Assembly (NCBI GenBank): GCA_037893245.1
Contig: JBAIAA010000510.1
Location: forward strand, 372,001-436,000
Direction: 5' to 3'
Length of the DNA: 64,000 nt
From: Crossaster papposus
Taxonomy: Eukaryota > Echinodermata > Asteroidea > Velatida > Solasteridae
The notes under the pieces are model-generated. The model was not told the origin of the DNA. It saw only the letters and a program-made list of their open reading frames with translations, and did not search any database. Position 1 is the first letter of the stretch; every line of letters begins with the position of its first letter. Both the position numbers and the translations under genes were made by a program. Shown here piece by piece: positions 1-12,370 of the stretch.

Positions 1-781
1 GTTTGACCCCAATCGGACATGTACTTTCAGAGATAAAGGGTCCCAAAAACTGCACCTTTAATGTGACGTCACATGACCAACAATGACGTCATAATTACGT
101 CATCCTAATTTCGTATATAACTCATCCTGGAATACATGAATACCAAGTTTGACCACAATCGGACCTGTATTTCTAGAGATAGAGGGTCTTAAAAACTGCA
201 CCTTTAATGTGATGTCACATGACCCCTGATGACGTCATCATGACGATTTTCTTCTTGGCCCTACTGGGGATGGTGTTCGAGGTCTGTGCTAAGTCTCAAG
301 TCAATTGGATGTACAGAAGTGTCAAATTTAATATTCTGAATAAAAACGTGTACAAATCCTATGGGGAAAACTTGAACCTTTAACGTGACGTCACGTGACC
401 ACGAATGACGTAATCGTGACAAATTTCTTCTAGGATCATCTGTGGGTGGTGGTCTAAGTGTATGCCAAGCCTCAAGTCGATCGGATTTACCAAAGTGCCA
501 AAGTGCTATGCCAGAACAAAAAACGTGTACAAACCCTATGGAGAAAAGTCTGAAGGAGAAAAAAAAAAAAAAAAAAAAAAAAAACTAGAGATGTGTTTGT
601 GGACAAACACAGAGCTGTTTCGATTGTCTTACTTTCAATATGTGTGTGTGGTGGTCTATGTGTGTGCCAAGTCTGAAGTCGATTGGATTTACAAGTGCCA
701 AAGATATATTAGTTGAACAAAACGTGTACAAATCCTATGGGGAAAATTGTACCTTAGACCTATGAAAAACATACTGCTGCT
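1..781. repeat. TGACGTCA-rich satellite block
   Basis: This is a run of degenerate copies of a unit of about 330 bp. Each unit contains, in order, a CCAAGTTTGACCCCAATCGG segment, an AGAGATAGAGGGTC segment, GTGACGTCACATGACC, GATGACGTCATCATGACG, a CAAGTCGATCGGATTTACC segment and AACGTGTACAAA.CCTATGG. The first 600 bases recur nearly unchanged from about 3259 and again from about 20860. Short open frames run through it but share no codon constraint and shift between copies, so I treat them as chance. The block ends in a poly(A) stretch (about 560-585) and a GTGTTTGTGGACAAACAC mini-palindrome. Confidence 0.9.
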
Positions 782-1640
782 GAGATACAATTTATAATGT
801 TTTAATGCAGGGTCAAAGACCTTTGACCCTCAGAAAGGGAATTTCCCCTCCTTCTTTGCTCTTGGAATAAATAATAACCCCCATACCCGCCACAATAAGT
901 TGAAATTAGCCTCTTAGATTTGTTTTTGTTCATGGTAATTTTCCTGTTATTTTACTAATATGACATTTTAGTAATACGTCTATTTTTGACCTTTGACCTT
1001 TTTCTGTAAGGGGCCAGTAGTTATTCTATGTCATCTTCTTTCATAATCCTGTGCATTTTGACACCAATATCATCTATATACTATATTTTGTTGCTATAAA
1101 TATGACATTTTAGTAATAAAATTGTTTTGTGACCTTTGACCTTATTTTCGGAGGTCAGGATTTGGTCCCAAGGGTCAATAATTATTTGATGTCATCTTCT
1201 ATTGTAATTCTGTGCATTTTGACACCAAGATCATCTATATACCATATTTTGTTGCTAAAATATAATTTTTAGTGATTTGGGCAGGGGTCAATGACCTTTG
1301 ACCTCTAATAAAAAAATCACCAACCCCTATCCCTCCTTCCTTTTTGTTGGTAGTTGTCCATACCCATACCTACCCAAATCAGTTGAAATTAGCTTCTTTT
1401 AAATTTGTTCACAGATGAACCTTAAGTTAGGGATATGCACACTGCAAGAAACGATTGAAATCAACCAAAATCCTACAATTTTCATCGTGCATAAGTACCA
1501 GTGCATGCGGTCGCATGATGTTTGCAAGTACAAACGCCCAATTATTCTGCGCGTGCGCATAATAACCGACAACAAAAACCTAGCTTGCTGGAAAAAAAAT
1601 CAGGTCAAAATGTATGACCGGTCGTGAAATTGGATGTCAA
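782..1640. repeat. Spacer with TGACCTTTGACC motifs
   Basis: This non-coding spacer contains a tandem duplication of about 145 bp, anchored by CATTTTGACACCAA.ATCATCTATATA at about 1055 and 1210. TGACCTTTGACC or GGTCAAAG-type motifs occur near 810-830, 985-1000, 1127-1142 and 1287-1302; this is a direct repeat spaced by one base, the shape bound by RXR/HNF4/COUP-TF-type nuclear receptors in animals. The whole spacer is repeated at about 18383-19232 with only scattered differences. Binding is inference. No gene is visible. Confidence 0.85.
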
Positions 1641-2188
1641 TATTTACGTAGATATTCAAGATTTTTGAGGCAAGTCGTGAAATTTGTTGCGAATATCGAC
1701 GTCAAATTTGACGTAAATATTCGCGACTTATTGGGAAACTCTTGAAATTTGACGTCAATATTGATGTCAATGTTCGCGACCTTGGGAAAAGTCGTAAAAT
1801 TTTACGTCAATATTTACGACGATATTCAAGACTTTGGGAGCAAGTCGTAAAATTTGTTGCGAATATCGACGTCAAATTTGACGTAAATATTCGCGACTTT
1901 CGGAGAAACTCTTAAAATTTGACGTCAAGATTGATGTCAATATTGGTGTCAATATTGATGTCAATATTCGCGACTTTGGAGAAAGTCGTGAAATTTGACG
2001 TCAATATTGACGTCAATATTAGCAACTTTTGGGGGAAATAAGTCGTAACATTTGACGTCAATATTGACGTCAATATTAGCAACTTTTTGGGGAAAGTCAT
2101 AACATTTGACGTCAATATTGACGTCAATATTCGCGACTTTGTAAAAAGTCGTAACATTTGTTGCAAATATTGATGTCAATATTCACAC
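1641..2188. repeat. TTGACGTCAATATT tandem array, copy 1
   Basis: This is a higher-order array of TTGACGTCAATATTGACGTC blocks alternating with CGACTTT(G)GGGAAAGTCG-type hairpins in periods of roughly 50-75 bp. It combines three palindromes: GACGTC, AATATT, and the CGCGACTTT/AAAGTCGCG arms. Apparent ORFs on both strands (DINIDVKF-type repeats) simply translate the repeat and are not supported as genes. Confidence 0.9.
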
Positions 2189-2404
2189 TCTGTGTAGTCC
2201 CTCCAAGGCCACCATAATTATGGCTTAAAGGTCACAAAACACAACATTTCATATACAAATCACACGGTGACGTCATCACGACATCATCAAAAACTGCTCC
2301 TTAAAGGCGACGTCACATGTTCCACAATGTTGTCATCATGACGTCACCTACATTTCGTCTATAACACATCCCAGAATACCTGTATGTACCAAGTTTGACC
2401 CCAA
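2189..2404. repeat. Link segment between arrays
   Basis: This segment begins at CACTCTGTGTAGTCCCTCCA and continues into a degenerate satellite unit. It is nearly identical to 3058-3270, 19890-20112 and 20650-20880, so it is part of the higher-order unit. Confidence 0.85.
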
Positions 2405-3057
2405 TCGGACATTTATCTATTTACGTAGATATTCAAGATTTTGGAGGTAATTGTCGTGAAATTTGTTGCGAATATCGACGTCAAATTTGACGTCAATATT
2501 CGCGACTTTTGGGGAAACTCTTGAAATTTGACGTCAATATTGACGTCAATATTCGCGACTTTGGGGAAAGTCGCGAATATTGCCGTCAAATTTTACGTAA
2601 ATATTTGCAACTTTTTGGGAAACTCTTGAAATTTGACGTCAATATTGATGTCAATGTTCGCGACCTTGGGGAAAGTTGTGAAATTTGACGTCAATATTGA
2701 CGTCAATATTCGCAACTTTTGGGGAAAGTTATAAAATTTGACGTCAATATTTACGACGATATTCAAGACTTTGGGAGCAAGTCGTGAAATTTGTTGCGAA
2801 TATCGACGTCAAATTTGACGTAAATATTCGCGACTTTCGGAGAAACTCTTAAAATTGACGTCAATATTGACGTCAATATTGGTGTCAATATTGATGTCAA
2901 TATTCACTACTTTGGAGAAAGTCGTGAAATTTGACGTCAATATTGACGTCAATATTAGCAACTTTTTGGGGAAAGTCATAACATTTGACGTCAATATTGA
3001 CGACTTTGGGAAAAGTCGTAACATTTGTTGCAAATATTGATGTCAATATTCACACTC
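2405..3057. repeat. TTGACGTCAATATT tandem array, copy 2
   Basis: This is a second array of the same composition as 1641-2188. At 2551-2578 it holds a clean 12-bp-arm hairpin (ATTCGCGACTTT, four Gs, AAAGTCGCGAAT). Its end joins the same CACTCTGTGTAGTCCC link. Confidence 0.9.
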
Positions 3058-3817
3058 TGTGTAGTCCCTCCAAGGCCACCATAATTATGGCTTAAAGGTC
3101 ACAAAACACAACATTTCATATACAAATCACACGGTGACGTCATCACGACATCATCAAAAACTGCTCCTTAAAGGCGACGTCACATGTTCCACAATGTTGT
3201 CATCATGACGTCACCTACATTTCGTCCATAACACATCCCAGAATACCTGTATGTACCAAGTTTGACCCCAATCGGACATGTACTTTCAGAGATAAAGGGT
3301 CCCAAAAACTGCACCTTTAATGTGACGTCACATGACCAACAATGACGTCATAATTACGTCATCCTAATTTCGTATATAACTCATCCTGGAATACATGAAT
3401 ACCAAGTTTGACCACAATCGGACCTGTATTTCTAGAGATAGAGGGTCTTAAAAACTGCACCTTTAATGTGATGTCACATGACCCCTGATGACGTCATCAT
3501 GACGATTTTCTTCTTGGCCCTACTGGGGATGGTGTTCGAGGTCTGTGCTAAGTCTCAAGTCAATTGGATGTACAGAAGTGTCAAATTTAATATTCTGAAT
3601 AAAAACGTGTACAAATCCTATGGGGAAAATTTGAGCCTTTAACGTGACGTCACGTGACCACGAATGACGTAATCGTGACAAATTTCTTCTAGGATCATCT
3701 GTGGGTGGTGGTCTAAGTGTATGCCAAGTCTCAAGTCGATCGGATTTACCAAAGTACCAAAGTGCTATGCCAGAACAAAAAACGTGTACAAACCCTATGG
3801 AGAAAAGTCTGAAGGAG

Positions 3818-3820
<3 letters not shown>
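3058..3820. repeat. Link plus satellite block, second copy
   Basis: From about 3259 this repeats bases 1-560 with few differences, showing that the satellite and arrays form a tandem higher-order unit of about 3.26 kb. The same block recurs at about 20650-21420. Confidence 0.9.
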
Positions 3821-3853
<33 letters not shown>

Positions 3854-4087
3854 GAAGGAATACAATAGCTGTTTCGGCTGTAGTGCCGAAACAGCTAAAA
3901 AACAAAAACAAAAATCTGAAGGAATACAATAGCTGTTTCGGCTGTAGTGCCGAAACAGCTAAAAAAACTTTAACGAAAACAAAAGCTGTTTCGGTGAAAA
4001 ACCGAAACAGCTAAAAAAAAAACTTTAACGAAAACAAAAGCTGTTTCGGTGAAAAACCGAAACAGCTAAAAAAAAAAAAAAAAAAAA
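3821..4087. repeat. Hairpin-poly(A) cassettes (4 hairpins)
   Basis: Poly(A) tracts alternate with four hairpins at 3867-3896, 3931-3960, 3984-4012 and 4039-4067. Stems are 12-13 bp (AGCTGTTTCGGT with ACCGAAACAGCT, or AGCTGTTTCGGC with GCCGAAACAGCT) with loops of about 4-5 bases. The last two lie in a repeated AACTTTAACGAAAACAAA context. Confidence 0.9.
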
Positions 4088-7000
4088 TAGACATGTGTTT
4101 GTGGACAAACACAGAGCTGTTTCGAGTGTCTAAAATTACTTTCAATATGTGTGTGGTGGTCTTTTGTGTGTGCCAAGTCTCAAGTCGATCAGATTTACTA
4201 AAGTGTCAAAGGCAATAGTCTAAAGAAAAACGTGTACAAAACCTATGGGACAAAAATTGAAACTTTAACGTGACGCCCCGTGACCTTGAATGACGTAATC
4301 GTGCCGAATTTCTTCTAGGGCCGTCTGTTGATGGTGGTCTAAGTGTGTGCCAAGTCTCAAGTCGATCGGATTTACTAAAGTGTCAAAGGCAATAGTCTAA
4401 AGAAAAACGTGTACAAAACCAATGGGAGTAAAATGTGAACCTTTAATGTGACGTCACGTGACCTTGAATGACGCAATCGTGCCGAATTTCTTTCAGAAAC
4501 ATCTGGGGGTGGTGTTCTAAGTGTATGCCAAGTTTCAAGTCGGTCGGATTTACCGAAGTGCCAAAGTCAATAGTCTAAAGAAAAACGTGTACAAACCCTA
4601 TGGGGAAAATTAAACTTTTAACGTGACGTCACGTGACCTTGAATGACGCAATCGAGCCAAATTTTTTCTAGGACCATCTGTGGGTGGAGGTCTAAGTGTA
4701 TACCAAGTCTCAAGTCGATTGGATTTACCAAAGTGCCAAAGTGTATTGGCAGAACAAACGTGTGTAAATCCTATGGGTAAAAACACTGAAAGTGGAAAAA
4801 AAAAAAAAGAAAGAACACTAGACATGTGTTTGTGGACAAACACAGAGCTGTTTCGAGTGTCTAAAATTAATTTCAATATGTGTGTGGTGGTCTTTTGTGT
4901 CTGCCAAGTCTCAAGTCGATCAGATTTACTAAAGTGTCAAAGGCAATAGTCTAAAGAAAAACGTGTACAAAACCTATGGGAAAAAAATTGAAACTTTAAC
5001 GTGACGCCCCGTGACCTTGAATGACGTAATCGTGCCGAATTTCTTCTAGGGCCGTCTGTGGATGGTGGTCTAAGTGTGTGCCAAGTCTCAAGTCGATTGG
5101 ATTGACTAAAGTGTCAAAGGCAATAGTCTAAACAAAAACGTGTACAAAACCAATGGGAGAAAAATGTAAACCTTTAATGTGACGTCACGTGACCTTGATT
5201 GACGCAATCGTGCCATATTTATTTCAGAAACATCTGGGGGTGGTATTCTAAGTGTATGCCAAGTTTCAAGTCGGTCGGATTTACCGAAGTGCCAAAGTCA
5301 ATAGTCTGAAGAAAAACGTGTACAAAACCTATGGGGAAAATTAAACCTTTAACGTGACGTCACGTGACCTTGAATGACGCAATCGAGCCAAATTTCTTCT
5401 AGGACCATCTGTGGGTGGAGGTCTAAGTGTATACCAAGTCTCAAGTCGATTGGATTTAGCAAAGTGCCAAAGTGTATTGGCAGAACAAACGTGTGTAAAT
5501 CCTATGGGTAAAAACACTGAAAGTGGAAAAAAAAAAAAAAGGAAAAAACTAGAAATGTGTTTGTGGACAAACACAGAGCTGTTTCGGGTGTCTAAGATGA
5601 CCTTTATTATGTGTGTGCCGAGTATGAAACCGATCGGATTTACCAAGTTAATTGGTTGAAAAATACGTGTACAAATCCTATTGGGAAAGCTACACCTTTA
5701 ATGTGACGTCACATGACACCTGGGAATTTCATCATGATGTCATCTTAATGTTCGCCTATAACACATTCTGGAATACTTGCATACCAAGTTTGACCCCAAT
5801 CAGACTTGTACTTCCAGAGATAGAGGGTCCTAAAATCTGCCCCTTTAATGTGACGTCACATGACCCACAATGATGTCATCATGACGATTTTCCCCTTGGC
5901 CCCCATGGATATGGTGGTCGAGGTGTGTGCTAAGTCTGAAGTCGATCGGATGTACCAAAGTGTCAAAGATATATTAGTTGAAAAAAACGTGTTCAAATCC
6001 TATGGGGAAAACTGCACCTTTAATGTGACGTCACATGGCCCACGATGACGTCGTCATGCCGTCATCTTAATTTTCGTCTATAACTCATCCTGGAATACCT
6101 GAATAGCAAGTTTGACCCCAATCGGACATGTACTTCCAGAGATAGAGGGTCTTAAAAACTACACCTTTAAAGTGACGTCACATGACCCACGATGACGTCA
6201 TCATGACGATTATCCTTGTGGACCTCCTAGAGATTGTGGTCGAGGTGTGTACTAATTCTCGAGTCGATTGGATTTACCAAAGTGTCAAATTCAATAGTCT
6301 GACGAAAAACGTGTACAACACCTATAGGAAAAACTGCACCTTTAATGTGACGTCACATGACACCCGATGATGTCATCATGATGTCATCTTAATTTTCGTC
6401 TATAACACATTCTGGAATACTTGCATACCAAGTTTAGCCCCAATCAGACATGTACTTCCAGAGATAGAGGGTCCTAAAATCTGCCCCTTTAATGTGACGT
6501 CACATGACCCACGATGACGTTATCCTGACGATTTTCCCCTTGGCCCTCCTGGGTATGGTGGTCGAGGTGTGTGCTAAGTCTGAAGTCGATCGGATTTACC
6601 AAATTGTCAAATTCAATAGTCTGAAGAAAAACGTGTACAAAACCTATGGAGAAAATTGAACCTTTAATGTGACGTCACATGACACCCGATGATGTCATAA
6701 TTACGTCATCTTAATTTTCGTCTATAACACATCCTCGAATACTTGCAAACCAAGTTTGACCCCAACCGGACTTGTACTTTTAGAGTTAGAGGGTCTTAAA
6801 AACTACACCTTTAATGTGACGTCACATGACCCGCGATGACGTCATATTGATTATTTTTCTCTTGGCCCTCCTAAGGATGGCGGTCGAGGTCTGTGCTAAG
6901 TCTCAAGTCGATCAAGTCTACGAAAGTGTCAAAGTCAATAGTCTGAAGAAAAACGTGTACAAACCCTATGGGGAACAAAAATTGCACCTTTAACGTCACG

Positions 7001-10000
7001 TCACGTGACCTTGAATGACGCAATCGTACCGAATTTCTTCAAGAGCCATCTGTGGGTGGTGTTCTAAGTGTATACCCAGTTTCAAGTCGGTCGGATATAC
7101 CAAAGTGTCAAAGTCAAGAGTCTAAAGAAAAACGTGTACAAAACCTATGGGGAAAATTTTACCTTTAACATGACGTCACGTGACCTTGAATGACGTAATC
7201 GCGACGAATTTCTTCTAGGACCGTCCTTGGGTGGTTGTCTAAATGTATGCCAAGTCTCAAGTCGATCGCATTTACTAAAGTGTCAAAGTGCTATGCCAGA
7301 AAAAACGTGTACAAATCCTATGGGGAAAAGTCTGAAAGAGAAAAAAAAACAACAAAAAAAACTAGACATGTGTTTGTGGACAAACACAGAGCTGTTTCGA
7401 TTGTATAACGTTACTTTCAATATATGTGTGTGTGTGTGGTCTATGTGTGTACCAAGTCTGAAGTCGATTGGATTTACACAAATGCCAAATATATATTAGC
7501 AAAAAACGCAATTTAATTATTGTAAAATATCAACACATAGACACTAGGAACATCGGGCTGACCCCTTAATTTGTAGGTTGGCCAAATTCTTTGGGCTATT
7601 TGTGGGTGGTGGACTAACTGCGTGCCAAGTCTCAAGTCAATCGAAATTACCAAAGTGTAACAAATCTACTGTCTGAAGAAAAACGTTTAAAAACCCTATA
7701 GGGAAAAACATAACGTGACGTCACATGACACTCAATAACGTCATCGTGGCGAATTTCTTTTAGGACTATCTATGAGCGGTGGTCTAGGAGAGTGCCAAGT
7801 CTGAAAATACTCGCATGTACCAAGTTTGACCCCAATCGGGCCTGTACTTCCAGAGATTGTGGGTCCTAAAAACTACACCTTTAATGTGACGTCACATGTC
7901 CAACAATGACGTCATCCTGACGATGTTCCCCTTGGCCCTCCTGGGGATGGTGGTCGAGGTGTGTACTAAGTCCCGAGTTGATCCGATTGACCAAAGTGTC
8001 AAATTCAATAGTCTAAATAAAAACATGTACAAAACCAATGGGGAACGTTCAACCTTTAATGAGACGTTACATGACCAACGATGACGTCATCGGGATGTTA
8101 TTTTAATTTGTGTCTATAACACACACTTGAATACTTGCATGCCAAGTTTGACCCCAATCAGACCTTTACTTCCAGAGATAGAGGGTATTAAAAACTACAC
8201 CTTTAAAGTGACGTCACATGACCCACAATGACGTCATCATGACGATTTCCCTTGTGGCCCTCCTAGGGATGGTGGTCGAGGTGTGTACTAAGTCTCGAGT
8301 CGATGGGATTTACGAAAGTGTAAAAATCAATAGTCTGAGGGAAAACGTGTACAAAACCTATAGGGAAAACTGCGCCTTTAATGTGACGTCACATGACACC
8401 CGATGACGTCATCGTGATGTCATCTTAATTTTCGTCTATAACACATCTCAGGATACTTGCATATCAAGTTTGTCCGCAATCGGACATGTACTTCCAGAGA
8501 TAGAGGGTCCCAAAAACTGCACCTTTAATTTGACGTCACATGACCCACGATGACGTCATCATGACGATTTTTCTCTTGGACCTCCTGGGGATGGTGGTCG
8601 AGGTGTGTGCTAAGTTTCAAGTCAATCGCATTCACCAAAGTATTAAAGTCAATAGTCTGAAGAAAAACGTGTACAAACCCTATGGGGAAAAATTGAACCT
8701 TTAACGTGACGTCACGTGACCACGAATGACGTAATCGTGACAAATTTCTTCTAGGATCATCTGTGGGTGGTGGTCTGAGTGTATGCCAAGTTTCAAGTCG
8801 ATCGGATTTACCAAAGTGCCAAAGTGTATTGTCCGAACAAAAAACGTGTACAAACCCTATGGAGAAGAGTCTGAAGGAGAAAAAAAAACAAAAAAAAAAA
8901 CAAAAAAAAAAAAAATCAGAACGAATACAATAGCTGTTTCGGCTGAAGTGCCGAAACAGCTAAAAAGAAAAAAAAAAAGAAACTAGACATGTGTTTGTGG
9001 ACAAACACAGAGCTGTTTCGCATGTCTAAAATGCCTTTCAATATTTGTGTGGTGGTCTAAGTGTGTGCCAAGTCTAAAGTCGATCGAACTTAGTGCAAAA
9101 GATAAATTGGTTGAAAAAAACGTGTACAAATCCTATGGGGAAAATTAAACCTTTAATGTGACGTCACATGACACCCGATGATATCATCACAATGTCATCC
9201 TAATTTTCGTCTATAACACATCCCGGAATACCCGAATACAAAGTTTGCCCCTAATTGGACTTGTACTTCCAGAGATAGAGGGTCCGAAAACTACACCTTT
9301 AATGTGACGTCACATGACCCACGATGATGTCATCATGACCATTTTTCCCTTGGCCCTCCTGGGGATGGTGGTTGAGGTGTGTGCTAAGTATCAAGTCGAT
9401 CAAATGTACGAAAGTGTCAAAGTCAATAGTCTGAAGACAAACGTGTACAAACCCTATGGGCAAATAAATTACACCTTTAACGTCACGTCACGTGACCTTG
9501 AATGACGCAATCGTGCCGAATTTCGTCCAGGACTATCTTTGAGTGGTGTTCTAAGTGTATGCTAAGTCTCAAGTCGATCAAATTCATTAAAGTGTCAAAG
9601 TCAACAGTTTGAAGAAAAACGTGTACAAAACCTATGGGGAAAATGTTACCTTTAACATGACGTCACGTGACCTTGAATGACGGAATCGCGACGAATTTCT
9701 TCTAGGACCGTCCTTGGGTGGTTGTCTAAATGTATGCCAAGTCTCAGGTCGATCGGATTTACCAAAGTGTCAAAGTGTATTGGCAGAAAAAACGTGTACA
9801 AATCCTATGGGAAAAAGTGACAAATAAAAAAAAGAAAAACTAGAAATGTGTTTGTGGACAAACACAGAGCTGTTTCGCATGTCTAAAATGACTTTCAATA
9901 ATTAGGTGGTGGTCTAAGTGTGTGCCAAGTCTAAAGTCGATCAAATTTAGTGCCAAAGATATATTGGTTGAAAAAAACGTTATGGGGAAAATTAAACCTT

Positions 10001-10830
10001 TAATGTGACGTCACATGACACCCGATGATATCATCACAATGTCATCTTAATTTTCGTCTATAACACATCCCGGAATACCTGAATACCAAGTTTGACATAA
10101 ATTGGACTTTTACTTCCAGAGATAGAGGGTCTTAAAAACTACACCTTTAATGTGACGTCACATGACCCACGATGATGTCATCATGACGTCACCCTGATTT
10201 TCGTCTATAACACATCCTGGAATACTTGCATACCAAGTTTGACCCCAATCGGGCCTGTACTTCCAGAGATAGAGGGGCCTAAAAAATGAACCTTTAATGT
10301 GAAGTCACATGACCCATGATGACGTCATCATGACGATTTTTCCCTTGGCCCTCCTGGGGATGGTGGTTAAGGTGTGTGCTAAGTCTGAAGTCGATCAAAT
10401 TTACGAAAGTGTCAAAGTTAATAGTCTAAAGAAAAACGTGTACAAAACCTATGGGGGAATAATTTGCACATTTAACGTGACGTCACGTGACCTTGAAAGA
10501 CGCAATCGTGCCGAATTTCTTTCAATATCATTTGTGGGTGGTGTTCTAAGTGTATGCCAAGTCTCAAGTCGGTCGGATTCACCAAAGTGTCAAATACAAT
10601 AGTCTGAAAAAAACCGTGTACAAAACCTATGGGAAAAATTTCACCTTTAACGCGAAGTCACGTGACCTTGAGTGACGTAATCACGACGAATTTCTTCTAG
10701 GACCGTCCTTGGGTGGTTGTCTAAATGTATGCCAAGTCTCAGGTCGATCGGATTTACCAAAGTGTCAAAGTGTATTGGCAGAAAAAACGTGTACAAATCC
10801 TATGGGAAAAAGTGACAAATAAAAAAAATA
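4088..10830. repeat. TGACGTCA-rich satellite, main block
   Basis: This is about 6.7 kb of degenerate satellite units as in 1-781, with the variable segments shuffled and several poly(A) stops, for example near 4796, 5528, 7340 and 8880-8915. One hairpin cassette lies at 8932-8961. Two sub-classes alternate: one with GTGACGTCACATGAC (units near 5.7-6.8 and 7.8-8.6 kb) and one with GTGACGTCACGTGACC (4.2-5.4, 6.9-7.2 and 9.4-9.8 kb). Stretches recur elsewhere: 6410-6740 resembles 17400-17730, and 9850-10130 resembles 16144-16430. No gene is supported. Confidence 0.9.
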
Positions 10831-10967
10831 ACTAGAGATATGTCTGTTCAAGGAACAGAGCATATGGCTTTTTCGCATTTTTTTTTTGTATTGTTCATTA
10901 CATTTATGATTTCATTTAATAAATTTCTGTATTTAATTTTTTCAAAACTGCAAATTTTAAATTATTA
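10831..10967. other. AT-rich junction, nothing recognised
   Basis: AT-rich transition between the satellite and the first R2 repeat; no coding or structural signal is seen. Confidence 0.6.
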
Positions 10968-11535
10968 ATTGGATTATATCTCTCGCGGTTAATTTTTAGA
11001 AAGGTTTAAAGGTCTTTTAATTGTAATTTCCGGTCTAGTGACGTCATATTATTTTGTTTTTATCCGCCAACTTGTTCCTAACAAGATGCTGATTATAAAT
11101 ACCAATTATAAAGCGATTTGAGCAAACTGATCGCCACGAAAATGAACTGATTATTCATTTTAAACATTTTTCAACCTGCCACTAGAGGGCGTTATAACAA
11201 TTTATGACGTCACCGGTAACTTTGTTTGTAGAGTGCAGGCTACCTAGAGACTATCATCGTTGAAAGTAAATTCATATCATTTTCAACTTTCAAATTATAA
11301 GGCACTTCCGGTTTGGACCGGAAGGAAGGGTCAGGTCATTTTGCATGTAATACGAATATGAAGACCCTGGATTATTCTATCAATTCCCGTTAAAATCTAA
11401 ATCAGATCTGTTACATTTGATTTGATATTGATTTTCAAAGATTAAATCTACAAATCATTAGTTGCTTGCAATCTGATACTTGATGACGTCACCGTGACGT
11501 CATTAACATACAGCTCGAGAGCTGTCTGAACTTGT
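10968..11535 (+). repeat. R2 repeat, copy a
   Basis: This is a dispersed repeat of about 550 bp running from TATATCTCTCGCGGTTAATT to a terminal TGACGTCACCGTGACGTCAT block. It contains a CTTCCGGT-TTGG-ACCGGAAG mini-hairpin (about 11305-11325) and a CCACTAGAGGGCG motif. Related copies lie at 11556-12370 and 15367-15865. The family is not recognised. Confidence 0.85.
11179..11192 (+). promoter_or_regulatory. CTCF-core-like motif in R2a
   Basis: CCACTAGAGGGCGT matches the vertebrate/insect CTCF core (CCASYAGRKGGCRS) at 13 of 14 positions by eye. It sits at the equivalent place in all three R2 copies. Binding is inferred from the motif only. Confidence 0.45.
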
Positions 11536-11733
11536 ATATTTAAAGCAAAAAAAAGAATTATATCTATCGCGGTTGATTTTTCAGCAATTATTTAAGGTTT
11601 AAAGGTCTTTTCATTGTAACTTTCGGTCTAGTGACGTCATATTTGTTTGTCTTCGCCAACTTGTTCCTAACAAGATGTTGATTATATAAACCAGTTATAC
11701 AGTGATTTGAGCAAACTTCGCAAAACAAATCAA

Positions 11734-12011
11734 CTGGGCCCAATTTCATAGCGCTGCTTATCAGTTAGCGGAAAAGTTGTGCTAACTTTAGCAGAAAAAT
11801 TTGCTAACCTTAAGCGCTATTTCACGGCGTTTTTGTGCTAACGTTTGCGCGCGCATGGAGATTCTATTGTTACGTCACTGATTTAAGCAAATTTTTCCGC
11901 TAGGTTAAGCGTGCCTTTTGCTGTGCTTACTGCTTACGGTCCCCATGAAATAGACGGAGGCTCGGTTAGCAGAAAAGCGTGTGCTTAGCAGCGCTATGAA
12001 ATTGGGCCCAG
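11734..12011. mobile_element. Foldback/MITE with GGGCCCAATTTCATAGCG ends
   Basis: A 278-bp non-coding element has perfect 25-bp terminal inverted repeats starting CTGGGCCCAATTTCATAGCG (11734-11758 and 11987-12011). The interior carries further inverted GCTAAC/TTAGC pieces. Comparison with R2a around 11140-11165 gives the empty site, which shows it is an insertion. The GGGCCC ends make the target-site duplication ambiguous. It is related to the shorter element at 40437-40547. Confidence 0.85.
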
Positions 12012-12040
12012 GTTATTCATTGTTAACAGTTTTCAAACTG

Positions 12041-12054
12041 CCGCTAGAGGGCGC
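12041..12054 (+). promoter_or_regulatory. CTCF-core-like motif in R2b
   Basis: CCGCTAGAGGGCGC, at the same place in the repeat as the motifs at 11179 and 15530; one base from the usual core. Confidence 0.4.
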
Positions 12055-12370
12055 TGTAACATGTTATGGTGTTACCGGTATTTTTGTGTGAAAAGCACTA
12101 CTAGCCAGAGACTAACATCGTTGAAACTAAGTTCACATTATGGTCCACTTTATAAGCCACTTCCGGTTTCGACCGGAAAGAAGGGTCACGAGATTTCACG
12201 CACACGAGATAAAATGAAGATCATGGATTTAATATTATATCAATTCCCACAAACTTCAAGTTCCGATCATACGCGGTTGATTTTTTTATTAATTTTTAAA
12301 CATTAAATCTATTGCACGTTTAAGACGACGTCACGTGACCCATGGTAACGTCATCACGACGTCTGTCCGC

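Larger units (their letters stand above)
11556..12370 (+). repeat. R2 repeat, copy b, split by a foldback element
   Basis: It has the same order of landmarks as R2a (CGCGGTTGATTTTT, GGTCTAGTGACGTCATAT, CGCTAGAGGGCGC, CACTTCCGGTTTCGACCGGAAAG, TGACGTCACGTGACC). The copy is interrupted at 11734-12011 by a TIR element absent from R2a and R2c. Confidence 0.85.

Noticed and set aside
1912-3040. ORFs with DINIDVKF-type repeats
   Set aside because: Translations of the GACGTCAATATT array; open on both strands and in several frames.
3721-4014. Lys-rich ORFs across poly(A) tracts (also 15866-16250, 16876-17337 and 21302-21571)
   Set aside because: Poly-Lys or poly-Phe comes from A-tracts and hairpins in satellite; no independent coding evidence.
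3821-4087. Rho-independent-type terminators
   Set aside because: Hairpin plus A-tract looks like one, but the setting is animal DNA and the cassettes are tandem satellite parts.
1-10830. CRISPR-like array
   Set aside because: Repeats are degenerate, long and without regular unique spacers, in a eukaryotic genome.
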